Shown: piece by piece, positions 18,833 through 28,117 of the stretch
Layout of the letters: each line of letters begins with the position of its first letter
Numbering within the stretch: the first letter of the stretch is position 1
Source: Niastella sp.
GTDB lineage: Bacteria > Bacteroidota > Bacteroidia > Chitinophagales > Chitinophagaceae
Length of the DNA stretch: 64,000 nucleotides
Reading direction: 5' to 3'
Assembly (NCBI GenBank): GCA_016710595.1
Contig: JADJVM010000003.1
Location: 1-64,000 of the forward strand
The notes under the pieces: generated by a model
Databases searched by the model: none
Told to the model about the DNA's origin: nothing
The model's input: only the letters and a program-made list of their open reading frames with translations
Program-made: the position numbers and the translations under genes

Positions 18833-19675
18833 TTAATATTTATAAAATCCTTCACCCGTTTTTTTACCCAATTTTCCCTCTGCTACTTTTTCGGCTTGCA
18901 AAGGAGACGGCTTAAACCGGATGGCATTGTCAAATGCTTCGTATAAAGATTGGGAAACTGCAAAATTTATATCCATCCCTATTAAATCCATCAAAGCAAA
19001 TGGCCCCATTTTAAATCCTGCATTTTGTATGGCTGCATCCACTTGCGTTACGGTAGCCTTACCTGTTTCCACCAAATGTAAAGATTGTAAATAAAAATGG
19101 CGGGCTACCCGGTTTACAATAAACCCAGGGCTATCGTTACATACCACAGCCATTTTGTTCATTTGTGTGCAACAATCAAATAGCATTTGTATCGTATCAT
19201 CAGAAGTTTTATTTCCTTTTACCAACTCTACTAATTTCATAATATGCGCAGGGTTAAAGAAATGCATTCCGGCAAAGCGGCCCGGGTTTTGAATGTGATT
19301 TTGAATATCAGTAATAGATAAAGACGAAGTGTTGCTTGCTAAAATACAATCTGCTTTATTAAGCATAGCCAGCTTGTTCAGTAATTCTATCTTAGGTTCT
19401 GTTTTTTCAATAATGGCTTCAATAATAAGATCTGCTTTACAATCTAAAATATCGGTAGTAAAGTGAATGCGATGGGTTATTTCATTTTTTTGTGCTGCTG
19501 TAATTTTTTCTTTTTCAACCAGCTTCGTTAGGTTTTTTTCAATTCCGGATGTGGCTTTATCAATAACCGCTTTGTTAATATCAAACAAGATGGTAGTAAA
19601 GCCATGCTGTGCTGCTGCCAGGGCAATACCCATACCCATTGTTCCAGCCCCTGCCACACAAATTTTTTGTATCAT
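18833..19675 (-). CDS. 3-hydroxybutyryl-CoA dehydrogenase family protein
   Basis: A 280-residue protein with the NAD-binding VAGAGTMGMGIALA at residues 7-20, the conserved ASNTSSLSIT near 114-123, MHFFNPAHIMKLVELV and the C-terminal GPFALMDLIGMD domain. Oxidises or reduces 3-hydroxyacyl-CoA in fatty-acid or butyrate-type metabolism. The length is that of the single-domain enzyme (Hbd/PaaH type), not the fused FadB. Heads a run with the SDR. Confidence 0.9.
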   Translation of the reverse strand: MIQKICVAGAGTMGMGIALAAAQHGFTTILFDINKAVIDKATSGIEKNLTKLVEKEKITAAQKNEITHRIHFTTDILDCKADLIIEAIIEKTEPKIELLNKLAMLNKADCILASNTSSLSITDIQNHIQNPGRFAGMHFFNPAHIMKLVELVKGNKTSDDTIQMLFDCCTQMNKMAVVCNDSPGFIVNRVARHFYLQSLHLVETGKATVTQVDAAIQNAGFKMGPFALMDLIGMDINFAVSQSLYEAFDNAIRFKPSPLQAEKVAEGKLGKKTGEGFYKY

Positions 19676-19747
19676 ACAGCAAAAGTAACCTTGTTTTTTC
19701 TTTAGAAAGAAAGTTTAACTGGTTAAAAAGAGTTGAAAATATTCTTA

Positions 19748-20776
19748 TCAGATCGCAGCAATAAACTGGTCTAAAAAGCGGGTATCGTTTTCACTGAAAA
19801 GCCGAAGATCTTTCACCTGGTATTTAAGCATGGTAATTCTTTCGATACCCATACCAAATGCAAAGCCGGTATATTTTTCACTATCAATATTACAGTTTTC
19901 CAATACTTGAGGATGCACCATTCCGCAACCTAGTATTTCAACCCAACCTGTTTTTTTACATACATTACAACCGCTACCACCGCATATCAGGCAACTGATA
20001 TCCATTTCGGCACTCGGTTCTGTAAAAGGAAAATAAGAAGGGCGAAACCGGATCTTTACTTCCTGGCCAAACATTTCCTGAACAAAGAAGTACAAGGTTT
20101 GTTTCAGGTCAGCAAATGAAACATTTTCGGCAATATATAACCCTTCTACCTGGTTAAAAAAACAGTGTGCCCTTGCGCTGATTGTTTCATTGCGATAAAC
20201 CCTGCCGGGGCAAATGATGCGCAAAGGCAAAACCCCTTTTTCCATTTCCCTGATTTGTACACTGCTGGTATGGGTACGTAATAACCAGGCCGGGCTTTCC
20301 TGCAAATAAAAAGTATCCTGCATATCTCTTGCCGGGTGATTTTCAGGAAGGTTTAATGCCGTAAAATTATGCCAGTCATCTTCTATTTCGGGCCCCTGTG
20401 CTACGGCAAAACCAAGACGGTTAAAAATGGAGATTATTTTATTTTGTACAATGCTAATGGGGTGCCTGCTGCCAATGGGCATGTCGGGTGCAGGCAAACT
20501 AAGGTCAACTTCCTGCTTTACTTTTACTTGATTGCCATCAAAAAGTTTAAGCTTTTCAAATTTTTGTTCTACATAGTTTTTAAACTCGTTAAGCGCCTGG
20601 CCGGCTTCTTTTTTTTGTTCTGTGGCCACATCTTTCATTTCGCTCATGATGGTTTTCACCAATCCTTTAGTTCCTAAATATTTTATACGAAAAGCTTCCA
20701 GTTCTTCTTTTGAATGTACGGCAGCCCCTTCTATTTGGGCACTATACGCTTTTATTTTATCGAGCAATTGTTGCAT
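19748..20776 (-). CDS. pheS: Phenylalanine--tRNA ligase alpha subunit
   Basis: A 342-residue class II aminoacyl-tRNA synthetase subunit. The N-terminal coiled coil (1-90) binds tRNA. Motif 2 is around ICPGRVYRNETISARAH, and motif 3 is GMGIERITMLKYQVKDLR near the end. Charges tRNA-Phe as an alpha2/beta2 enzyme with PheT, which is not in this window. Intact and of usual length. Confidence 0.95.
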   Translation of the reverse strand: MQQLLDKIKAYSAQIEGAAVHSKEELEAFRIKYLGTKGLVKTIMSEMKDVATEQKKEAGQALNEFKNYVEQKFEKLKLFDGNQVKVKQEVDLSLPAPDMPIGSRHPISIVQNKIISIFNRLGFAVAQGPEIEDDWHNFTALNLPENHPARDMQDTFYLQESPAWLLRTHTSSVQIREMEKGVLPLRIICPGRVYRNETISARAHCFFNQVEGLYIAENVSFADLKQTLYFFVQEMFGQEVKIRFRPSYFPFTEPSAEMDISCLICGGSGCNVCKKTGWVEILGCGMVHPQVLENCNIDSEKYTGFAFGMGIERITMLKYQVKDLRLFSENDTRFLDQFIAAI

Positions 20777-20884
20777 CGGGCAAAGTTAATTGATAATAAT
20801 TGTTGCAGGCAAAATGGATTAAAAAATTCTGTAAACTTATACTAAACCCTTAATTTTAAGATCTAGAATTTAAAAAATAAATAT

Positions 20885-23716
20885 ATGAAAGGAACGATAT
20901 TATGCATGGCCACATCGCTGGGTAGTTTTATTGCTACAGGGCAGGCAACATTGGTAGAAAAAGTTGTTCGTCATGCTGATGAACTGGTAATACCTTATGA
21001 AAAATATGTATTACCAAACGGCCTTACCGTTGTATTAACAGAAGACCACAGCGACCCGGTGGTGCATGTAGATGTAACCTACCATGTAGGTAGTGCCAGG
21101 GAAGAAATAGGCAAGAGTGGGTTTGCACATTTTTTTGAGCACATGATGTTCCAGGGGAGTGACCATGTGGGAGATGAACAGCATTTCAAATTAATATCAG
21201 CCGCAGGTGGTACCTTAAATGGTTCTACCAACCTGGACCGTACTAATTATTATGAAACGGTACCATCTAATCAAATTGAAAAAATGCTTTGGCTGGAATC
21301 TGATAGAATGGGATTTTTATTAGATGCCGTAACACAACAAAAGTTTGAGATACAACGCAGCACGGTAAAAAATGAAAGGGGCCAAAATTACGATAACAGG
21401 CCCTACGGTTTGCTGGGCGAAACAACCAGTAAAAATTTATATCCTTATGGCCATCCCTACAGTTGGCTTACCATTGGTTATATTGAAGACCTGAACCGGG
21501 TGAATGTAAACGATCTAAAGAATTTCTTTTTAAGATGGTATGGCCCCAATAATGCAACGCTTACCATTGGTGGCGATTTAAATCCTAAAACTACTTTACA
21601 ATTAATAGAAAAATACTTTGGCAGCATACCCCGTGGCCCCGAAGTAACCAAAACCATATTGCCGCCTGTTATTATTAATAATGATCGTTACGTAAGCTAT
21701 ACTGATAATTATGCTCGCCTTCAAAGGCTCAGCAAAACATATCCTACTGTTCCTAATTACGATAAAGATATGGCTGCATTAGCATGCCTGGCACAAGTGC
21801 TGGGACAAGGAAAAAATTCAGTTTTTTACCAGGAGATGGTAAAGAACCAAAAAGCATTGTCTGCCATGGCATTTAGCCGATTGAATGAATTGGCAGGTGA
21901 ATTTTCAATACAAATAACCCCATTGCCAGGCAAGAGTCTTTCAGAAACAGATAGCCTGGTATATGCAGCCATGCAAGCATTTGAAAAAAGAGGCGTAACA
22001 GATGATGATATAGAAAAATTTAAAGGGAGCATAGAATCACAATATATAAATGGGCTGCAATCGGTGTCGGGTAAAGTAAGCCAGCTCGCCAGCTTTGAAA
22101 CATTTACCGGCACTCCGGGTATGATTGATAAAGTTTTAAAAATGTACCAATCGGTTACTAAAGAAGAAGTGTGGAACGCTTATTTAAAATATATTAAAAA
22201 CAAAGGAAGTGTTACAGTGAGCGTACTAACAAAAGATGGTAAAACAACAGCAGCAAAACCAGATAATTATACCATTGATGAGTCGCATTATGTAAGGCCG
22301 GATTATGGTTATGCAGGGTTAAAATATATAAGGCCAATAGATCATTTTGACCGTACAAAAATTCCTGCAGCCGGCCCAAACCCGGTAGTAAACATCCCCA
22401 CACCATGGAAAATAGATTTACCGGGAGGCATAAAAGCAATCGGCACAAAAAATGATGAAATACCTTTAGTGTATATAACCATTAGCTTACCCGGCGGACA
22501 ATTATTAGAAGCTCATGATAAATCGAAAGCAGGCATCGCTTCCATTACCGCTTCGATGCTAAACGAAGACACTAAAAAATATACTGCCGAAGAAATGTCT
22601 GTAGCCTTACAAAAATTAGGTAGTTCTATTAGCGTTTCAAGCGGATTAAATGATGTAACTTACCGGGTACAAGCTTTAAAAAAGAACCTGGCTCCTACAC
22701 TTGATTTATTGCAGGAAAGGCTCTTTAACCCCCAGTTTACGCAACAGGCTTTTAAACGCATTCAAAAACAAACTTTAGAAGGATTTAAACAAAGTAAATC
22801 GCAACCTGCTGCTATTGCAAGCAAAGTGTTTGCAGCCATTACTTATGGCAAAAATAATATTCTGGGTATGGATGATAATGGTACAGAAAATACCGTTAAA
22901 AACATCAGTTTGCAGGATGTAGAAAATTATTATAAACAAATATTAAATAGCCAGGGTACTGAAGTAGTAGTGGTTGGTGATATTACAGAAGCGGAAATAA
23001 TTCCGCAACTAAAATTTTTAAATAAACTACCCATTACAAAAACAGAAATACCTGTTCCTGAAGCTGTTCCTGCGGTAGAAAAAACAGTAATTTATTGGGT
23101 AGATGTACCACATGCCGCACAAACTGAATTCAGGGTAGGCGCTGTTACCGGAATGAAATATGATGCCACCGGCGAATATTATAAAGCGGGCCTTATGAAT
23201 TATGTTTTGGGTGGTGATTTTAATAGCCATTTAAATATCAATTTGCGTGAAGATAAGGGTTGGACCTATGGCGCACGCTCCAGTTTTAGCAGCAACAAAT
23301 ACAATGGTATGTTTAGTTTTAGTAGTGGTATCCGTGCCGACGCAACAGATAGCGCCCTTCATGAAATTTTAATGGAAATGGATAAATATAATAAAAACGG
23401 TATAACAGGCGAAGAATTAGCATTTATGAAAAGCTCCATTGGCCAGCGGGATGCTTTGCTTTACGAAACTACTGCTCAAAAAGCAGGATTTGTAAATCGT
23501 ATGCTGGAGTATAACCTACCGGCTAACTTTACCCAACAACAAAATAAAATATTGAAAAATATCAGCAAATCAGAAATAGATGGTTTGGCAAAAAAATGGA
23601 TCAACACTAAAAAAATGAATATTTTACTGGTGGGTGATAAAGAAAAAATATTACCCGGTTTACAAAAATATGGCTACGAAATTGTTGAATTAGATTCCGA
23701 TGGCAACCGCAAATAA
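20885..23716 (+). CDS. M16 family zinc peptidase, two-domain
   Basis: A 943-residue exported insulinase/pitrilysin-family peptidase with a weak signal sequence at 1-20. The inverted zinc motif HFFEH is at residues 82-86, with the downstream Glu ligand expected in the KNERGQNYDNRPYG region. The second half repeats the fold (from about residue 500, IDLPGGIKAIGTKNDEIP) without HxxEH, as usual for this family. Probably periplasmic. Monocistronic; the next gene is 126 bp away. Confidence 0.9.
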   Translation: MKGTILCMATSLGSFIATGQATLVEKVVRHADELVIPYEKYVLPNGLTVVLTEDHSDPVVHVDVTYHVGSAREEIGKSGFAHFFEHMMFQGSDHVGDEQHFKLISAAGGTLNGSTNLDRTNYYETVPSNQIEKMLWLESDRMGFLLDAVTQQKFEIQRSTVKNERGQNYDNRPYGLLGETTSKNLYPYGHPYSWLTIGYIEDLNRVNVNDLKNFFLRWYGPNNATLTIGGDLNPKTTLQLIEKYFGSIPRGPEVTKTILPPVIINNDRYVSYTDNYARLQRLSKTYPTVPNYDKDMAALACLAQVLGQGKNSVFYQEMVKNQKALSAMAFSRLNELAGEFSIQITPLPGKSLSETDSLVYAAMQAFEKRGVTDDDIEKFKGSIESQYINGLQSVSGKVSQLASFETFTGTPGMIDKVLKMYQSVTKEEVWNAYLKYIKNKGSVTVSVLTKDGKTTAAKPDNYTIDESHYVRPDYGYAGLKYIRPIDHFDRTKIPAAGPNPVVNIPTPWKIDLPGGIKAIGTKNDEIPLVYITISLPGGQLLEAHDKSKAGIASITASMLNEDTKKYTAEEMSVALQKLGSSISVSSGLNDVTYRVQALKKNLAPTLDLLQERLFNPQFTQQAFKRIQKQTLEGFKQSKSQPAAIASKVFAAITYGKNNILGMDDNGTENTVKNISLQDVENYYKQILNSQGTEVVVVGDITEAEIIPQLKFLNKLPITKTEIPVPEAVPAVEKTVIYWVDVPHAAQTEFRVGAVTGMKYDATGEYYKAGLMNYVLGGDFNSHLNINLREDKGWTYGARSSFSSNKYNGMFSFSSGIRADATDSALHEILMEMDKYNKNGITGEELAFMKSSIGQRDALLYETTAQKAGFVNRMLEYNLPANFTQQQNKILKNISKSEIDGLAKKWINTKKMNILLVGDKEKILPGLQKYGYEIVELDSDGNRK

Positions 23717-23842
23717 TTAAAACATTCTGAAAATTAAATGCAGTGACGCTTCGTTGCTGCATTTTTTATTTGCCTGTAACAATACGCAGGAAATAACATC
23801 TTATATTGGCTTTTGTGTGTAATTCATAACAAATAACAATAG

Positions 23843-24331
23843 TTGGGTAATAAAGAATCTTTTGCTGAGATATATCAACAATATGCGCCACAAGTATTGC
23901 GCATCTGTATGGGCTATACAAACAATGCAGAGCAGGCAAAGGATTTTATGCAGGAAACTTTTATAAAAGTATGGCAACATTTAGAAAATTTCAGGGGAGC
24001 GTCTAAAATGAGTACCTGGCTTTACCGGATTGCCGTAAACACCTGCCTACATCACTGGCGGTTACCTAAAAATAAAATACCCGAAACCCTGCATGAAAAT
24101 TTTGATGCAGCGGACAACTCTGAGCATAGCGAAAAAGAAAAGAACATACAGCAATTATACAAGGCCATACAGCAATTAAACGAAACAGACAGGCTTATTA
24201 TTAGTATGGTATTAGAAGAAATCTCCTATCCTGAAATTGCAGAGACATTGAATATTTCAGAAGGGAACCTAAGGGTAAAAATCCACAGGATAAAACAAGA
24301 CCTCACCAAAAAATTTTTTAGCCATGAATAG
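23843..24331 (+). CDS. RNA polymerase sigma factor, ECF type
   Basis: A 162-residue sigma-70 family protein. Region 2 covers residues 8-75 (FAEIYQQYAPQVLRICMGY, FMQETFIKVWQHLENF, STWLYRIAVNTCLHHWR). Region 4 at about 110-155 has the helix-turn-helix EISYPEIAETLNISEGNLRVKIHRI. The start is TTG at 23843; upstream in-frame stops exclude a longer protein. It overlaps the membrane protein gene downstream by 8 bp, the usual arrangement for an ECF factor and its regulator. Confidence 0.9.
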   Translation: MGNKESFAEIYQQYAPQVLRICMGYTNNAEQAKDFMQETFIKVWQHLENFRGASKMSTWLYRIAVNTCLHHWRLPKNKIPETLHENFDAADNSEHSEKEKNIQQLYKAIQQLNETDRLIISMVLEEISYPEIAETLNISEGNLRVKIHRIKQDLTKKFFSHE

Positions 24332-24923
24332 CTTTAATGAAATAGAGGCTCTTTGGAAAAAAATTGAAGCCCGGCCATTGCCAGACGCTACTCAAATAAT
24401 TGGCAAAGCCCAAAAGAATAAAAACCAGGTAAGCCGTAAAATATCAGTACAAATATTTTGTATGCTCCTGGTAATCCCTGCCCTCTTTTATGTAGGGCTT
24501 ACATTTCAGTTTCAATACTGGAGTAGTTATGCCGGCATGATATTGATGGCTCTTTGTGTTTTGCTGTTTTCGTATTTTCGGCTTCAGCAATACTTATTTT
24601 TAAAACAAGTTGATTTTTCTGAAGACCCCTACGAACTTTTAAAAAGATTTAAAAAATTTTATGCCCATCAGCAATGGTTAAATACGAAGGGAAGTTTTTG
24701 GTATGTGCTTATTTTAAATATTGCTTTTGCACTTTATTTTTATGAAGTAGTTTACAAGGCACCTACAACAATGCCTGTGAAAATAATGATACTAATGATA
24801 TATATTGCCTGGATGCTGATTGCTACACGCTGGATAAAAAAAATATCAAATAAGAAGGAACATAAAAAAACCCAGGCAATTATTAAGCAGATTCAGCAAC
24901 TGCAACAAAGCCCGGATTCTTAA
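24324..24923 (+). CDS. Membrane protein encoded with the ECF sigma factor
   Basis: A 199-residue protein with an N-terminal cytoplasmic part (1-40) and four likely membrane segments (about 45-65, 70-90, 130-148, 152-170). The start overlaps the sigma gene end, so they are translationally coupled. Position and topology suggest it could restrain the sigma factor, but no anti-sigma zinc motif (HxxxCxxC) is present, so this is inference from context. Confidence 0.6.
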   Translation: MNSFNEIEALWKKIEARPLPDATQIIGKAQKNKNQVSRKISVQIFCMLLVIPALFYVGLTFQFQYWSSYAGMILMALCVLLFSYFRLQQYLFLKQVDFSEDPYELLKRFKKFYAHQQWLNTKGSFWYVLILNIAFALYFYEVVYKAPTTMPVKIMILMIYIAWMLIATRWIKKISNKKEHKKTQAIIKQIQQLQQSPDS

Positions 24924-24987
24924 TTTTTTATAACAACAATCTTGGTTTACACCTCATATCTCTTTCTTAAATTTTAAACCTGATCTT

Positions 24988-26832
24988 TTACAAAAGTTTT
25001 TTTATTTCTTCTTTTAATTCTGTTTTGGTAAATGGAATACCCATTATTTTATGGTAACCTATGGCATCTACAAAATACTGATCCCTGATAATTTTTATAA
25101 GTTGGCCATTATTTAATTCGGGAATTAAAACCTTATCAAAATTGTTGATGATGTCGCCCAGGTTTTGAGGGAATGGCCGCAGGTAACGGATGTGTGCATG
25201 AGATACGGAATGTCCCTCGGCCTGCATTTCATTACAAGCTGTTTTGATAGCTCCATACGTACTGCCCCATCCCAGCACCAACAATGTCCCTTTTTCCGGG
25301 CCGCTATCTAATTTTTGATCTGGAATATCAAAGGCCACTTTATCAATTTTCTCCTGTCTTATTTTTACCATCAGTTGATGGTTTTCGGGATCATAGCTGA
25401 TGTTCCCGGTTACGTTTTGTTTTTCCAGTCCGCCAATCCGGTATTCTAATCCGGGTGTACCGGGTACTACCCAGGGCCTTACATTATTTTCATCACGCAA
25501 ATATGGTTGAAATTTATCTTCTCCATCTCCCAGTTCTGTTTTAAAATAAACTTTAATAGGAGGTAATTCCGCTACTTCGGGATAGCGCCAGGGTTCAGCA
25601 CCATTTGCAATGTAGCCATCGCTTAATAAAATAACCGGCGTCATGTGTTGCACCGCCAGTCGTACAGCTTCATAAGCCACATCAAAACAATCGCTGGGTG
25701 CAGCGCTGGCGATCACTGGCATGGGACATTCTCCATTGCGGCCATAAAAAGCTTGTAATAAATCGCTTTGCTCAGTTTTTGTGGGTAAGCCGGTACTGGG
25801 GCCACCTCTTTGTATATTACAAATTATTAAAGGGATTTCCAGCATTACTGCCAGGCCCATAGCTTCGGTTTTTAATGCCATACCCGGGCCGCTGGTAGTA
25901 GTTACTCCCAAAGCGCCGCCATAACTGGCGCCGATGGCAGAAGCAATTGCAGCAATTTCATCTTCGGCCTGGAAAGTGCGGATACCAAAATTTTTATGCT
26001 TGCTTAGTTCATGCAAAATATCCGATGCAGGCGTAATAGGATAAGACCCCAGGAATAAAGGTAATTCACTCATCTGGCTTGCTGCAATAAGACCATAAGC
26101 TAAAGCCTGGTTGCCCATAATGGAGCGATAATTACCCGCCTTCATCTTTGCTTTTTCTACCACATACCTGTTGGTAAAAGCTTCGGTAGTATCGCCATAA
26201 TTATACCCGGCTTTCAATACTTTAATATTACTCTCTAATATGTCTGGCTTTTTTGAAAATTTTTCAGTTAAAAAACGAGTCGTATTATCCATATCCCGGT
26301 TATACATCCAATATAAAAAACCGAGAACAAACATATTTTTGGCTCTGTCTTTCTCTTTGGTGCCCAGTGTAAAATCTTTAAGCGACTCCCGGGTTAATTT
26401 TGTAACATCTATTTTAATGAGCTGGTAACCCTCCAGGCTATTATCTTCTATCGGGTTTACCCCATCGGCATAATTGGCGAGTCGGAGGTTTTTAGCATCA
26501 AAACCATCGGTATTGGCAATGATGATCCCTGCTTTTTTTAAAGACCTCAAGTTTACTTTTAAGGCGGCTGCATTCATAGCCACCAGCACATCGCACTCGT
26601 CTCCGGGTGTATGAATATTTTCACTGCTAAAGCGAAGCTGAAATCCGCTCACGCCCGGGAGGGTTCCTATCGGTGCCCTGATTTCAGCGGGAAAATCGGG
26701 AAATGTTGCCAGGTCTAAACCTAATAATGCCGAGTTATTGGTAAACTGGCTTCCCGTAAGTTGCATCCCATCTCCACTATCTCCTGCAAACTTTATTACT
26801 ACATCTTTTAATACTTCTACCTGATCTGCCAT
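24988..26832 (-). CDS. korA: 2-oxoacid:ferredoxin oxidoreductase, alpha subunit (gamma-alpha fusion)
   Basis: A 614-residue protein. The N-terminal gamma domain (1-190) has KFAGDSGDGMQLTGSQF. The alpha domain follows, with GNQALAYGLIAA, SYPITPASDIL and TTSGPGMALKTEAMGLA, the TPP-enzyme pyrimidine-domain signature. With KorB it converts 2-oxoglutarate to succinyl-CoA, reducing ferredoxin. In Bacteroidota korB usually follows korA; here the next minus-strand slot is empty, so the beta subunit must be elsewhere or missing. Divergent from the arginase-fold gene. Confidence 0.88.
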   Translation of the reverse strand: MADQVEVLKDVVIKFAGDSGDGMQLTGSQFTNNSALLGLDLATFPDFPAEIRAPIGTLPGVSGFQLRFSSENIHTPGDECDVLVAMNAAALKVNLRSLKKAGIIIANTDGFDAKNLRLANYADGVNPIEDNSLEGYQLIKIDVTKLTRESLKDFTLGTKEKDRAKNMFVLGFLYWMYNRDMDNTTRFLTEKFSKKPDILESNIKVLKAGYNYGDTTEAFTNRYVVEKAKMKAGNYRSIMGNQALAYGLIAASQMSELPLFLGSYPITPASDILHELSKHKNFGIRTFQAEDEIAAIASAIGASYGGALGVTTTSGPGMALKTEAMGLAVMLEIPLIICNIQRGGPSTGLPTKTEQSDLLQAFYGRNGECPMPVIASAAPSDCFDVAYEAVRLAVQHMTPVILLSDGYIANGAEPWRYPEVAELPPIKVYFKTELGDGEDKFQPYLRDENNVRPWVVPGTPGLEYRIGGLEKQNVTGNISYDPENHQLMVKIRQEKIDKVAFDIPDQKLDSGPEKGTLLVLGWGSTYGAIKTACNEMQAEGHSVSHAHIRYLRPFPQNLGDIINNFDKVLIPELNNGQLIKIIRDQYFVDAIGYHKIMGIPFTKTELKEEIKKLL

Positions 26833-26924
26833 AGTACTTCAAATTTATTCACCTGCAAAGTTAACACTAATGCGATCTTTTATAAATAGAAATTCCTTTT
26901 GCAGTAAACAAAAAAAATAATCTT

Positions 26925-26953
26925 CCCCGTTTTAAACGGGGAGCTTAGCTTTG
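26925..26953 (+). promoter_or_regulatory. Palindrome and -7 box before the arginase-fold gene
   Basis: CCCCGTTT...ACGGGG (26925-26941) is an inverted repeat immediately upstream of TAGCTTTG (26946-26953), a good -7 box. The box overlaps the TTG at 26951, so translation must begin downstream, at ATG 26972. The palindrome could be an operator. Confidence 0.5.
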
Positions 26954-26971
26954 TCGCAAAAATATTTAGGC

Positions 26972-28105
26972 ATGCACGATCTGCAAGATTTCCTGGAACC
27001 CCTTTCGCCGGCCCGCATAAATAATGATGATGGGTACACTGATGGGCAACTGGCCCGGCATTTGGTAATCTATGAAAATGAATTTCCGGATATTACGGAT
27101 TGTAGTATTGTATTGGTAGGCATTCAGGAAATGCGTGGCCAAAGCCTACTTTCACAGCCCGGCCCCGAAGCGCCTAATAAAATACGTAACCAATTATATG
27201 CTTTACATTATTGGCATACCGATATTAAGATTGCTGATATTGGCAATATAAAAACGGGTGAAACACTAAGTGATAGTTATGCGGCGATTAAAACAGTGCT
27301 GTCTGCCCTGATAGAAAAAAATAAAACCGTGGTCTTATTGGGCGGTTCCCATGATATTACACTGGCTCAATACGAAGCTTACCGGCATTTGAACAAAAGA
27401 ATTGATGCCAGTTGCATTGATGCCCGCATTGACCTTAGCAACGAGAGCCCCATAAGAAGCGAAAATTTTTTGATGGAAATGCTTACGGACTCTCCATCAT
27501 TAATTAATCATTACAATCATATAGCATTTCAAAGTTATTATGTGCATCCCCGTATTATAGAAACGATGGATAAACTACGCTTTGATTGTTACCGGGTAGG
27601 TATGGTACAGGATAATATTGAAGAAATGGAACCCCCATTGCGCCATACAGATTTATTAAGTTTTGATATTGCCGCAATAAAAAATAGCGATGCCCCGGCG
27701 AATACCGAAAGCCCCAATGGCCTTACCGGGATTGATGCCTGCACACTCACCCGCTTTGCCGGCCTTAGTGAAACGCTTAGTAGTATTGGCTTTTATGGAT
27801 ACCAGCCAAAAGATGATGTACATGAACTTACCGCCAGCCAAATTGCACAAATGATCTGGTATTTTATTGATGGCCGGAATAAAGGGTTACAGGAAGCGCC
27901 CCTTGCACAAACACAACACTTTAATGAGTACCATACCGCTTTTGCCGAAGTGGATACCCTTTTTTTACAAAGCAAAAAAACCGGCCGATGGTGGATGCGC
28001 ATGCCCGACAATAAAATTATTGCCTGCAGCTATTCAGATTATATAAAAGCAAGTAACAATGAAATTCCCGAAAGATGGCTGAGGTTACAGGAACGGGATT
28101 CATAA
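26972..28105 (+). CDS. Arginase/agmatinase-fold protein (formimidoylglutamase-like)
   Basis: About 377 residues from ATG 26972, chosen because a promoter -7 box covers the earlier TTG. The ureohydrolase fold is visible through LLGGSHDITLAQYEA, SCIDARIDL and LLSFDIAAIKNSDAP. In active enzymes these motifs read GGDHS, DAHxD and SxDxDxxDP. Here Ser replaces an Asp, Arg replaces the His, and Ala replaces the second Asp of the third motif, so manganese binding is doubtful. The catalytic role is therefore uncertain. Convergent with mutL, 12 bp apart. Confidence 0.7.
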   Translation: MHDLQDFLEPLSPARINNDDGYTDGQLARHLVIYENEFPDITDCSIVLVGIQEMRGQSLLSQPGPEAPNKIRNQLYALHYWHTDIKIADIGNIKTGETLSDSYAAIKTVLSALIEKNKTVVLLGGSHDITLAQYEAYRHLNKRIDASCIDARIDLSNESPIRSENFLMEMLTDSPSLINHYNHIAFQSYYVHPRIIETMDKLRFDCYRVGMVQDNIEEMEPPLRHTDLLSFDIAAIKNSDAPANTESPNGLTGIDACTLTRFAGLSETLSSIGFYGYQPKDDVHELTASQIAQMIWYFIDGRNKGLQEAPLAQTQHFNEYHTAFAEVDTLFLQSKKTGRWWMRMPDNKIIACSYSDYIKASNNEIPERWLRLQERDS

Positions 28106-28117
28106 TAAATAACATTC

